Positions 55,317 to 63,560 of a stretch of DNA of 64,000 nucleotides are shown piece by piece (the first letter of the stretch is position 1; each line of letters opens with the position of its first letter). The stretch is from Bacteroidota bacterium. Its GTDB lineage: Bacteria; Bacteroidota; Bacteroidia; B-17B0; Aurantibacillaceae. Location: contig JAUXTT010000004.1 of assembly GCA_030684395.1 (NCBI GenBank), positions 333,062 through 397,061 of the forward strand. Reading direction: 5' to 3'. The notes under the pieces are model-generated. The model saw only the letters and a list, made by a program, of their open reading frames with translations. It ran no database searches and was not told the DNA's origin. Both the position numbers and the translations under genes were made by a program.

Positions 55317-55360
55317 AAACCCCGTTCTTCGACAAGCTCAGAAGGACGGGGTTTTGTTTT
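55317..55360 (+). terminator. Terminator of ndk with dispersed-repeat loop
   Basis: aaaccccgt / acggggttt stem with T-run. The loop cttcgacaagctcagaagg (55327-55345) is a copy of the TTCGACAAGCTCAG element. Confidence 0.88.
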
Positions 55361-55481
55361 TGATATCAACGATCACAAGGTCGCAAATTGCAGGCTTGAA
55401 AAATTGATTGATTCTTCTAATTGCTACATTTCATAACATACATTATGGATAAAATTCATCAAATTTGTGTTACTAAAAATG

Positions 55482-55506
55482 GTGGTATCGCATTTTGCGA
55501 TACCAC
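55482..55506. promoter_or_regulatory. Perfect inverted repeat before the ORF6N gene, possible operator
   Basis: gtggtatcgca / tgcgataccac arms of 11 bases around ttt, ending 14 bases before the start codon at 55521. A near-identical sequence occurs inside the gene at 55735-55757. It could be an operator or an RNA hairpin that hides the ribosome binding site. No experiment or comparison was available. Confidence 0.6.
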
Positions 55507-55520
55507 AAAACAAATTAAGA

Positions 55521-56069
55521 ATGCCAGTAAAAAAGTCAGCCCTTACCATAATTCCTCAAGAGGTTCTAATGAACAAAATTTACCTTTTGCGAAATGAGAA
55601 AGTAATGCTTGATAGGGATTTAGCCATACTTTATGGCGTTAAGGGTATACGATTAAGGGAACAGGTAAAGCGAAATATTACAAAATTTCCAAAACACTTT
55701 ATGTTTCAATTAACCCAACAAGAAGTGGATATAATGGTATCGCAAAATGCGATCCCATCAAAAAGCAACTTAGGTGGAACTTTACCTTATGCTTTTACTG
55801 AACATGGCGTATTAATGCTTGCAAATGTGCTAAAAAGTGATCAAGCAGTTCAAGTAAGTATAAGAATAATTGAGTTATTTGTAAAACTTAGAGAAATGCT
55901 TGTATCGCATACTGAGTTAAAACTGGAAATAGAGAAAATAAAAAAGAAAGTTGATAATCAAAATAAAAACATTGAAGTGATCTTCAACTATTTTGATGAA
56001 CTTCTTGAAAAGAAAGAAAAACCCCGCAAACAAATAGGTTACAAGGTTCCAAAGAAAAAAACAGCATAA
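55521..56069 (+). CDS. ORF6N-domain protein (phage antirepressor-type DNA-binding)
   Basis: 182 aa from ATG 55521 (MPVKKSALTII). The N-terminal ORF6N domain covers about residues 12-105, with KIYLLRNEKVMLDRDLAILYGV, REQVKRNITKFPKHFMFQL and PYAFTEHGVLMLANVL. A C-terminal coiled coil (ELKLEIEKIKKKVDNQNKN) and a Lys-rich tail follow. The domain is known from phage antirepressors and from isolated chromosomal genes in Bacteroidota. No phage genes surround it. An inverted repeat lies just upstream, and rarA starts one base after its stop. It is probably a DNA-binding regulator. Confidence 0.88.
   Translation: MPVKKSALTIIPQEVLMNKIYLLRNEKVMLDRDLAILYGVKGIRLREQVKRNITKFPKHFMFQLTQQEVDIMVSQNAIPSKSNLGGTLPYAFTEHGVLMLANVLKSDQAVQVSIRIIELFVKLREMLVSHTELKLEIEKIKKKVDNQNKNIEVIFNYFDELLEKKEKPRKQIGYKVPKKKTA
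55735..55757. repeat. In-gene copy of the ORF6N upstream inverted repeat
   Basis: tggtatcgca-aaa-tgcgatccca, matching the reverse complement of 55483-55505 at 22 of 23 positions. It encodes MVSQNAIP within the ORF6N domain. Confidence 0.75.
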
Positions 56070-56070
56070 A

Positions 56071-57354
56071 ATGTACGAAAGCTCCATACCATTATCCGAA
56101 CGTTTACGTCCAAATACACTTGATGAATATATTGGTCAGGAACACCTTATTGGCAAACATGGAGTATTGCGCGGCGCTATAGAAAAAGACATTCTGCCTT
56201 CCCTCCTGCTTTGGGGTCCACCGGGTGTGGGGAAAACTTCTTTGGCTAATATCATTTCCAAAACATTAAAACGTCCTTTCTATATTTTAAGTGCAATTAG
56301 TTCGGGTGTTAAAGATGTGCGCGAAGTAATTGAAAAAGCAAAGAATGAAGATCTCTTCAGTAAAGGAAAACCTGTAGTGTTCATTGATGAGATCCATCGA
56401 TTTTCTAAATCTCAACAGGATTCACTGTTGGGTGCTGTTGAAAAAGGAATTATTACATTAATTGGTGCAACAACCGAAAATCCTTCTTTCGAAGTGATTC
56501 CAGCATTACTTTCGCGTTGTCAGGTTTATGTACTTAATCCGCTTACCAGGGTTGAATTGGAAACGGTATTACATAATGCAATAAAAACTGATCTTTTACT
56601 TAAACGTAAATCCATTGAGTTAAAAGAGACCGAAGCATTGATCCGTATTTCGGGTGGTGATGCCCGAAAACTATTGAATGCATTGGAATTGGTTGTTAGT
56701 TTTTGTACTGAAAATAATATTATTATTACCAACGAGCTTGTTACAAATACGATACAGCAAAACCTCGCCATGTATGATAAAAGTGGCGAGCAGCATTACA
56801 ATATCATTTCTGCTTTTATTAAATCTATCAGGGGAAGCGATCCGAATGCGGCTGTTTATTGGCTGGCACGGATGATAGAAGGCGGTGAAGATCTTATGTT
56901 CATTGCACGGCGGATGGTTATTTTAGCAAGCGAAGATATTGGAAATGCAAATCCTACTGCACTGGTTATAGCAAACAATGCTTATCAGGCGGTTAATGCC
57001 ATTGGTTTTCCCGAGGCAAGAATTATTTTATCTCAATGCGTAACTTACCTTGCTTCATCCGCAAAAAGCAATGCTTCTTATGAGGCTATTGGCAAGGCTT
57101 TGGAAGCAGTGAAACAACATGGCGATCTTCCGGTGCCTATGCACATTCGTAATGCACCTACCAAACTAATGAAAGAACTAGGTTATGGAAGTAATTACGA
57201 ATATGCGCATCAATATGAAAATAATTTTTCTCCACAAGAGTATTTGCCTGAAGAAATTAAAGGAAGTGCATTCTATGTTCCCGGAAATAATGCAAGGGAA
57301 AACGAATTGAGAAATTACCTGAGGTCTTTGTGGAAAGAGAAATATGGGTATTAA
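56071..57354 (+). CDS. rarA: Replication-associated recombination protein A (AAA+ ATPase)
   Basis: 427 aa. RarA/MgsA acts at stalled forks and gaps as a tetrameric AAA+ clamp-loader-like ATPase. Walker A GPPGVGKTSLAN, Walker B VFIDEIHRFSK, sensor-1 GATTENPSFEV and the arginine finger region LSRCQVY are clear. The C-terminal tetramerisation domain (SEDIGNANPTAL, LPVPMHIRNAPT) is complete. It begins one base after the ORF6N stop and converges with the DUF4328 gene two bases away. Confidence 0.96.
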   Translation: MYESSIPLSERLRPNTLDEYIGQEHLIGKHGVLRGAIEKDILPSLLLWGPPGVGKTSLANIISKTLKRPFYILSAISSGVKDVREVIEKAKNEDLFSKGKPVVFIDEIHRFSKSQQDSLLGAVEKGIITLIGATTENPSFEVIPALLSRCQVYVLNPLTRVELETVLHNAIKTDLLLKRKSIELKETEALIRISGGDARKLLNALELVVSFCTENNIIITNELVTNTIQQNLAMYDKSGEQHYNIISAFIKSIRGSDPNAAVYWLARMIEGGEDLMFIARRMVILASEDIGNANPTALVIANNAYQAVNAIGFPEARIILSQCVTYLASSAKSNASYEAIGKALEAVKQHGDLPVPMHIRNAPTKLMKELGYGSNYEYAHQYENNFSPQEYLPEEIKGSAFYVPGNNARENELRNYLRSLWKEKYGY

Positions 57355-57356
57355 AA

Positions 57357-58052
57357 TTATTCTTTGTTTATTGTCGAAAACGGGCTATCAGAATATACCG
57401 GCTGCAAATTAACCAACTGAATTTCCATAAAAGCGTATTCTTTTATTAGCCTTACTGTTATCAATGTTAATGGCAGATAAAAAAATCCCAGTATGATCTG
57501 ACATAGTGTTGCTGTCATCATTCCATCCACGGCTGTAGCATTGAGCTGTATTCGTACAACAATGTTTCCCAGTATATTTGAAATGATCCAAAATGTCCAC
57601 CAAACGCCAACAGTTTTTACCGAAGGCATAGATCTATATCCCTCTACTTTGGTCTTTAAAATAAGGTTGGTAACAATAAACATTTCCTTCATCATTTGAT
57701 AAGGACGGTACAAACTCATAATAGGAATAAACCATGCTCCTGAAGCCCACCCATCAGTTGTACTTAAGTTATTGCTCAATAAACCCAAATTAAAATAGGC
57801 CCTACGAAACCATTGAATAAATGTAATGATCGACCCAATGAAAATTACTAAGTAAAACAAACTAATGATCGCTTCACGCATATCATTTGCAATTTTTTCC
57901 GGCTCGGTAACAAGTTCACCATTTGCCATTGACTTTAATAATGAATATTGCATTACATCGGAGATCAATGCAATCATCTTAATTCCAAATACAGCCCAAA
58001 CTAATAGGATTGCCAGTTTTGCTCTTTGCTGATTAGGTCTAAGTAGTTCCAT
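57357..58052 (-). CDS. DUF4328 membrane protein
   Basis: 231 aa with about five hydrophobic helices. The DUF4328 signature FIQWFRRAYFNLGLL and WASGAWFIPIMSLYRPYQMMKEMF is clear, followed by the WWTFWIISNI helix. Members are inner-membrane proteins of unknown function, often near cell-wall genes. It is 33 bases downstream of the amidase gene on the same strand, so probably co-transcribed with it. Confidence 0.88.
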   Translation of the reverse strand: MELLRPNQQRAKLAILLVWAVFGIKMIALISDVMQYSLLKSMANGELVTEPEKIANDMREAIISLFYLVIFIGSIITFIQWFRRAYFNLGLLSNNLSTTDGWASGAWFIPIMSLYRPYQMMKEMFIVTNLILKTKVEGYRSMPSVKTVGVWWTFWIISNILGNIVVRIQLNATAVDGMMTATLCQIILGFFYLPLTLITVRLIKEYAFMEIQLVNLQPVYSDSPFSTINKE

Positions 58053-58085
58053 GAAAATCTAAGAATTGTTCAGACAAAAGTAGTC

Positions 58086-60092
58086 TTATTTAACGAGCTT
58101 TAATGCTTCTTTATAGTCAATTCGCTTACCATTTTTGAAAGCTACAACAAATGCATCTTTGTATCCCAGTTCACGCACTTTGGTTTGATATGAAACGGCT
58201 TCAGAAGGTTTAGTGTAATTTCCGGCTGTATATTTTAAAATCGCTCCTACTTTATAATAACTAACATTTTCCAAGCCTTTTAATTTAGGAGAATTGGCAT
58301 CCATCTCCTTATCGGACGAAGTAAATTGCACCCTGAATTCTATAATTAATTTTTCGTCTGTTACAACAGACTTCTTTGTTGTGTCTTTCTTATTTTGCCC
58401 AGCGTAATTATTTATCAGATCTTTAGGCGAAGTTTTTACCGTATCTGTTTCCCTATTACTTAAAGCTTCCTGAATGTTCTCAATCTCTTTGATCTTCTTT
58501 TTGGGATATTCTTCAAGAGGGTTCATTTCTGATGCAAGCTTATAATTTTTCTTTGCATCTTCCCACTGCTTGCTTTGAAATTGTTTGTTAGCAAGTGCTA
58601 TAGCATCATCGTATAATTTATTTGAAGCCATTGATTTTTGAGATTCAGCTATTTTCTCTTTCGGATATTTTTCACCGGGTTTTATAATTAAAGCCTCCTG
58701 ATATTTTCTTACAGCTTCAGAATATTTTTTTTGTTCAAACAATTTATCTGCTATTACAATCGCATCTTTATATTGCATCTCCTGCAATTCCTTCGCCTTT
58801 AATTTATCCTCTTCCCCTTTTTTAATCACTTCGTCTTTTATCCCTTTATCTGCTTCGGCAATTTTATTCTTCGAATACACATCATCCTTTCTCAAAGTTA
58901 AAGCCTCCGTATAAATATTTTTTGCCTCATCAAACTTCTTCTCTTTCATTTTTTCATCAGCCGATTTTATCAAAGCATTGTATTTATCATTTGCCTTTGC
59001 ATCTTCTGTTTTTACCGTAACAACTTCCGGCGTTTCTTTTGAAGAGTCATTAGGCTCTTCTTTTACAACTCCAACTCCCCTTTCTTCCGGATGATCTTCA
59101 AAATATTTTTCGTTCTCATTTTCCAAAGCATCCATCTTCTCAATCTCATCATCAAATTTAAGATTGGTTCCTTCAACATCATTCTTGTAATTTCGTATAG
59201 CCCTGAAAATTGAACAAGCCATCGAATATTGCCCTTTCTCCGATCCAAGAAATTTCTCTTCACGTGGATTGGTCAAAAAACCTACTTCTGTTAATATACT
59301 TGGCATCGCTGCTCTCCATAAAACCCATATGCTCTGGCGCTGAACACCTTTATCTATCCTTCCTGATTTTTCTTTATACTCCTTTTGGATTTTTGCTGCA
59401 AACTTCGCACTCTGTTCAACATAAGCACTAATAGTCATTGTCATAATAATATATGCTTCGTCACTATTCGGGTCAAAGCCACCGTATGTTTTTTCGTAAT
59501 TATCTTCCATTAACATGGAAGCATTCTCGCGTTTTGCCACTTCCATAGCACCTTTCTCATTCTTGGTCCCCATTACATAAGTATCAGAGCCATAAGGAAC
59601 TGGATTGGCAGTTTCATACTTATGAATTTTCCCCTTTTTGTCTTTCCATGTCTTTATTTTCGTTTTACCGTTTTTATCTTTAACATAAACATATTTTGCC
59701 GCAGCATTGCAGTGAATGGAAATAAACAAATCAGCATTGTTTCTGTTGGCAATCTGGGCGCGTTCTTCCAACTCAACAAATACATCTGTTTTACGGGTAT
59801 AAATAATTTTTACATCTTTCAGATTTTCTTCTATCAACTTGCCTAATTTAAGAGCTATTGCAAGGGTAACTCCTTTCTCGTTGTGGTCGGCACCATTACA
59901 ACCGGGATCCTTACCACCATGCCCCGGGTCAATTACAATAATTTTAATGCTTTTACCTTTGCCGGGTTTTTTATCATTTTTGTAAGTGAAGGAAAGGCAA
60001 AAAAACAAAATAGCCAAGCCCAGGATGATAATGCTAATTACCTTCCATTCTGTTAACAAGAGGTTTGTGGACTTTATATGTTTTTTTGGCAT
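58086..60092 (-). CDS. N-acetylmuramoyl-L-alanine amidase (Amidase_3) with TPR-like repeats and SPOR-like domain
   Basis: 668 aa. An N-terminal transmembrane or signal helix (about 15-33) precedes the Amidase_3 catalytic domain (about 48-300), with zinc ligands in DPGHGGKDPG, the Glu in NEKGVTLA, SIHCNAA, and the end-domain Glu in LTEVGFLTN. It cleaves the amide bond between MurNAc and the stem peptide during division. An acidic linker and at least three TPR-like repeats of about 60 residues follow (EAKNIYTEALTLRKDD, EAVRKYQEALIIKPGE, DAKKNYKLASEMNP). The C-terminal SPOR-like domain (YYKVGAILKYTAG, DAFVVAFKNGKRI) targets denuded septal glycan. It is divergent from lptD by 65 bases. Confidence 0.92.
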   Translation of the reverse strand: MPKKHIKSTNLLLTEWKVISIIILGLAILFFCLSFTYKNDKKPGKGKSIKIIVIDPGHGGKDPGCNGADHNEKGVTLAIALKLGKLIEENLKDVKIIYTRKTDVFVELEERAQIANRNNADLFISIHCNAAAKYVYVKDKNGKTKIKTWKDKKGKIHKYETANPVPYGSDTYVMGTKNEKGAMEVAKRENASMLMEDNYEKTYGGFDPNSDEAYIIMTMTISAYVEQSAKFAAKIQKEYKEKSGRIDKGVQRQSIWVLWRAAMPSILTEVGFLTNPREEKFLGSEKGQYSMACSIFRAIRNYKNDVEGTNLKFDDEIEKMDALENENEKYFEDHPEERGVGVVKEEPNDSSKETPEVVTVKTEDAKANDKYNALIKSADEKMKEKKFDEAKNIYTEALTLRKDDVYSKNKIAEADKGIKDEVIKKGEEDKLKAKELQEMQYKDAIVIADKLFEQKKYSEAVRKYQEALIIKPGEKYPKEKIAESQKSMASNKLYDDAIALANKQFQSKQWEDAKKNYKLASEMNPLEEYPKKKIKEIENIQEALSNRETDTVKTSPKDLINNYAGQNKKDTTKKSVVTDEKLIIEFRVQFTSSDKEMDANSPKLKGLENVSYYKVGAILKYTAGNYTKPSEAVSYQTKVRELGYKDAFVVAFKNGKRIDYKEALKLVK

Positions 60093-60157
60093 ACTAAAAT
60101 CGAGTATTTTCCGTAGTTTTAGCGTTTATAATTACAAACAAAAATATACCAGAGCAA

Positions 60158-62677
60158 GTGAGGCTTTTGCCCCGTATACCATTACTTTTCAATCGGTTGT
60201 TGTTAATAACTGTATTCATGCTCTCTTTCTCTGTTTTTAAAGCTCAAACACCTGTTAAAGATACGGTTCAGAACAGGCTTGATACGCTCACGGAGAATGT
60301 TATTGAAGAGGAAATCAAGTATAATGCCAGAGATTCGATCCGTTTTGAAGTAAAAGACCAAAAGATTTATCTTTTTGGCGAAGCAGTAGTTGAATTTTCA
60401 GGGCGTACTCTAAAAGCGGCATACATTGAGATCGATAATAAAAACAACCTGGTTACAGCAAGCGGAACAAAAGATAGTTTGGGAAGACCAATTGGCTTAC
60501 CCGATTTTAAAGACGGAGAAAACTCCATGCGTTGCGAAAAGATTATTTATAATACTAAAACAAAAAAAGGAAAAATATTTGGTGTACTTACGCAGCAAGC
60601 CGATATGATTATTTATGGAGAAACTATTAAGAAGGACTCCAACAACGTATTATATATTCAAAATGCAAAGTGTATTCCCTGCGAGTATGAAGACGCTGTA
60701 TTTTATTTCAGGGCCTCAAAAGCCAAAGTAATCCCGGATGATAAGATTGTAACCGGGCCTGTGTTTGTGGAAATAGCCGGAATGAAAACTCCTGTTGGTT
60801 TACCCTTTGGTTATTTTCCCAATGTAAAAAATAAATCGAAAGCCGGTATCATCATTCCAAGCTTTGGCCAATCACCTAATCAGGGATTTTATTTGCAAAA
60901 CGGAGGAGTCTATCTTCCTATCAATAACCGTAATGATATGGAAATAAGAGGTGACATCTTTTCGGCCGGATCTTACGCTTTGTATACAACAAACAGATAC
61001 TATAAACGCTATAAATACAATGGAGCATTGAATCTCGGGTTTAAAGAAATAATACTTGGACAAAAAGAAATTTCATTTGAACAAAACCCCACCCTTGGTT
61101 ACCAACGATTAAAAAATTTCTCGGTAAGTTGGATACACAATCAGGATGCAAAAAGGAAGCCTAATGAACGTTTTAGTGCCAATGTAAATGTTCAAAGTGC
61201 TTTCAACAATAAATACAATCCTGAAAGCTCATCGCAGTATCTGACCAACACTTTTTTCTCCAACATCAGTTATGGTTACACTTTTAAAAATGCAGCCATT
61301 GCGTTAAATGCACGACATAACCAAAATACTCAATCGCACATTGTAGAGGTTAGCTTCCCTGAACTTACTTTCAACACTGTACGTTTTTTTCCATTTAAAA
61401 ATGAAGAAAGAGGAAAACCGAATTTCCTGGATAAGATCGGTATCAGTTACACTGCAGAAGCAAAGAGCTTTTTAAGGGCCGCAGATTCTGTATTCTTTCA
61501 AGATAGCACGCTTGCCAAGATACAATACGGCGTAAGGCATACTATCCCCATCAGTACCAATTTAAATGTGCTGAAATATTTCACTCTTACACCTGCTATA
61601 AATTTAAGTGCAGTAAACTATTTAAATTACACCGAATATAATTTTGATACACTTACTAAAACTGCTGTTAAGGATACGCTTCAGGGATTTAAAACAGGAT
61701 TTGATGCCAACTTCAGTACCAACTTAACAACTAAATTGTTTGGTGATTATCATTTCAAAGGCAAACACTTAAAACAAATCAGGCACTTTATTATTCCTAC
61801 GGTCGGAATCAACTATCATCCAAAACTGGATGGAGACCAGCTTGGTTTTTATAAAATGGTACAAACAGACTCTAATGGAATCGAAAAACAATATTCTATT
61901 TTCGAAAATGGAATTTATGGAGGACCTTTGGGGACTGAAGGTGGATCTTTAACTTACGGTTTGAACAATAATATTGAAGCGAAATTCAGAAAAAAAACGG
62001 ACAGCAGTTTTGTAGATAAAAAAATAATGATTCTTCAAAATCTTGGTATAAACGGATCCTATAATCTTGCTGCGAAAGAGCTTAACTGGAGTTTAATTAA
62101 TGTTACAGCACGTACCCGTATCTGGAAAAATATTGATCTGATGGGAGCAGTTGTATTTGATCCTTATACCACTAATGCTGTCGGGAAAAGAATAAACCTG
62201 CTTATGATCAACTTATATAACCAAAATAAATTTTTGCGTTACGTGAACTCACAACTCGCTGTTAATGCCGGGTTCAATCCGCAAGTATTTGCCAAAGCCG
62301 GACAGCAACCAAAAGGGAATTGGAATTTTAATGTAACCTATAATATTATCTTTACAAAAAACTATGAAGAGACTATAATCAATTATAATCAGATTGTAAA
62401 GACTCCTTCCAAACCATCACAACAATTCAACTTCAATGGAAGCATGGATGTTACAAAAAAATGGAAAGTAGGTTTTAACAGTGGTTACGATTTTACAACA
62501 CGTAATTTAAGTTATACATCCTTAAATATATACAGAGACCTTCGTTGTTGGGAAGCAAAAATTGATTGGGTACCTTTTGGTTTCAACAAACGTTATTCTA
62601 TTACATTTAATTTAAAAACTGCTTCCTTACGGGATGTTAGAATTCCAAGAAATAGAGACTGGTATGATAATTTGTAG
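60158..62677 (+). CDS. lptD: LptD-like LPS transport outer-membrane protein
   Basis: 839 aa with a GTG start, which gives a signal peptide ending VFKAQ. The N-terminal OstA/LptA-like beta-jellyroll region (about 45-200: GRTLKAAYIEIDNKNNLVTASG, NTKTKKGKIFG) precedes a large beta-barrel rich in alternating residues. Bacteroidota LptD proteins lack some Cys features of E. coli LptD. It inserts LPS in the outer membrane with LptE. Divergent from the amidase gene, a neighbour arrangement I have often seen in the phylum (recalled). The annotation is by family resemblance. Confidence 0.85.
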   Translation: MRLLPRIPLLFNRLLLITVFMLSFSVFKAQTPVKDTVQNRLDTLTENVIEEEIKYNARDSIRFEVKDQKIYLFGEAVVEFSGRTLKAAYIEIDNKNNLVTASGTKDSLGRPIGLPDFKDGENSMRCEKIIYNTKTKKGKIFGVLTQQADMIIYGETIKKDSNNVLYIQNAKCIPCEYEDAVFYFRASKAKVIPDDKIVTGPVFVEIAGMKTPVGLPFGYFPNVKNKSKAGIIIPSFGQSPNQGFYLQNGGVYLPINNRNDMEIRGDIFSAGSYALYTTNRYYKRYKYNGALNLGFKEIILGQKEISFEQNPTLGYQRLKNFSVSWIHNQDAKRKPNERFSANVNVQSAFNNKYNPESSSQYLTNTFFSNISYGYTFKNAAIALNARHNQNTQSHIVEVSFPELTFNTVRFFPFKNEERGKPNFLDKIGISYTAEAKSFLRAADSVFFQDSTLAKIQYGVRHTIPISTNLNVLKYFTLTPAINLSAVNYLNYTEYNFDTLTKTAVKDTLQGFKTGFDANFSTNLTTKLFGDYHFKGKHLKQIRHFIIPTVGINYHPKLDGDQLGFYKMVQTDSNGIEKQYSIFENGIYGGPLGTEGGSLTYGLNNNIEAKFRKKTDSSFVDKKIMILQNLGINGSYNLAAKELNWSLINVTARTRIWKNIDLMGAVVFDPYTTNAVGKRINLLMINLYNQNKFLRYVNSQLAVNAGFNPQVFAKAGQQPKGNWNFNVTYNIIFTKNYEETIINYNQIVKTPSKPSQQFNFNGSMDVTKKWKVGFNSGYDFTTRNLSYTSLNIYRDLRCWEAKIDWVPFGFNKRYSITFNLKTASLRDVRIPRNRDWYDNL

Positions 62678-62974
62678 TTTTCAATAAACAAAAATCATCT
62701 TTCCTAAAACCCTGCTCCAAAAAATCATTGAGCATGTACACCATTTACATACCAAATCAGTCGCTCTTGTTGGAAATTCTTATTTCAGCTTAGTACACCT
62801 TATAGAAAAAGTGAAATAATGTTTAATTTCACCTGGTAGTGATAATGGATAGTTTGAAAATGCTACTAATGCTCAAAATCACTATCCGATCTGTCCGAAA
62901 TCATTTATTTCATTAATAAGTAGAAATACATTTGTCTTATAATTAAAATCATTCTCTAACTTAAAACTAAAAAC
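62678..62974. other. Intergenic region with promoter for hsp20
   Basis: No gene seen. TTTA (62904-62907), a 19-base spacer and TACATTTG (62927-62934) form a near-consensus promoter 40 bases before hsp20. A small hairpin gtgaaat/atttcac lies at 62811-62832. There is no clear terminator for lptD and no CIRCE-like inverted repeat. Confidence 0.55.
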
Positions 62975-63436
62975 ATGAGCCTAGTATTAAAAAAAAACCG
63001 GACCACACTTCCTGCTACTGTAAGTGAATTTTTTAACAGTGAAAATTTATTTCCACGCGTATTTGACATTAACGGAGATTTGTTTGACTTCAAAGGAAGT
63101 ACACGGATGTTACCACATGTGAACATCATTGAAAACGGTAAAGACTTCAAAATTGATCTTGCTGCTCCCGGGCTGGAACGAAAAGATTTTAAAGTAGAAG
63201 TAGACAATGGGGTGCTTACCATTAGTGCAGAGAAAGAAGAAGAAAAGAAAGAAGAACATGAAAATTACAAAAGAAGAGAATTTTCTTACAACTCCTTTTG
63301 TCGTACTTTCACGCTTCCCGAAAATTCTGTACCTGATAAAATTGATGCAAAGTATGAAAATGGTATTCTTCACATTACGCTTCCAAAAAAAGAAGCTACC
63401 GTTTCCAAACCTGCAAAAGAAATTAAAGTTTCTTAA
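62975..63436 (+). CDS. Hsp20/alpha-crystallin small heat-shock protein
   Basis: 153 aa, cytosolic ATP-independent holdase. The alpha-crystallin domain runs from about residue 46 (VNIIENGKDFKIDLAAPGL) to 145, with the GVLTISAEKEEEKKEE loop, the EFSYNSFCRTFTLPE strands and the family's A-x-x-x-n-G-[VI]-L motif in AKYENGILHITLPKK. A short C-terminal tail ends EIKVS. It stands alone between its promoter and terminator. Confidence 0.95.
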   Translation: MSLVLKKNRTTLPATVSEFFNSENLFPRVFDINGDLFDFKGSTRMLPHVNIIENGKDFKIDLAAPGLERKDFKVEVDNGVLTISAEKEEEKKEEHENYKRREFSYNSFCRTFTLPENSVPDKIDAKYENGILHITLPKKEATVSKPAKEIKVS

Positions 63437-63455
63437 TTGTAAAATGTAAAAATGT

Positions 63456-63492
63456 AAAAAATCCCTAACCCTAAAAGTCAGGGATTTTTTTA
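63456..63492 (+). terminator. Terminator of hsp20
   Basis: aatccct / agggatt stem, loop of about 13 bases, then seven T. Confidence 0.82.
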
Positions 63493-63560
63493 TGCACCAA
63501 TTATCCAATTTTATCATTTACTGATGAAGGCATTAATTATTTGCTTAATATTATAAACTT

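Noticed and set aside
55521..56069. ORF6N gene as evidence of a prophage
   Set aside because: Neighbours ndk and rarA are housekeeping; no structural or lysis genes are present.
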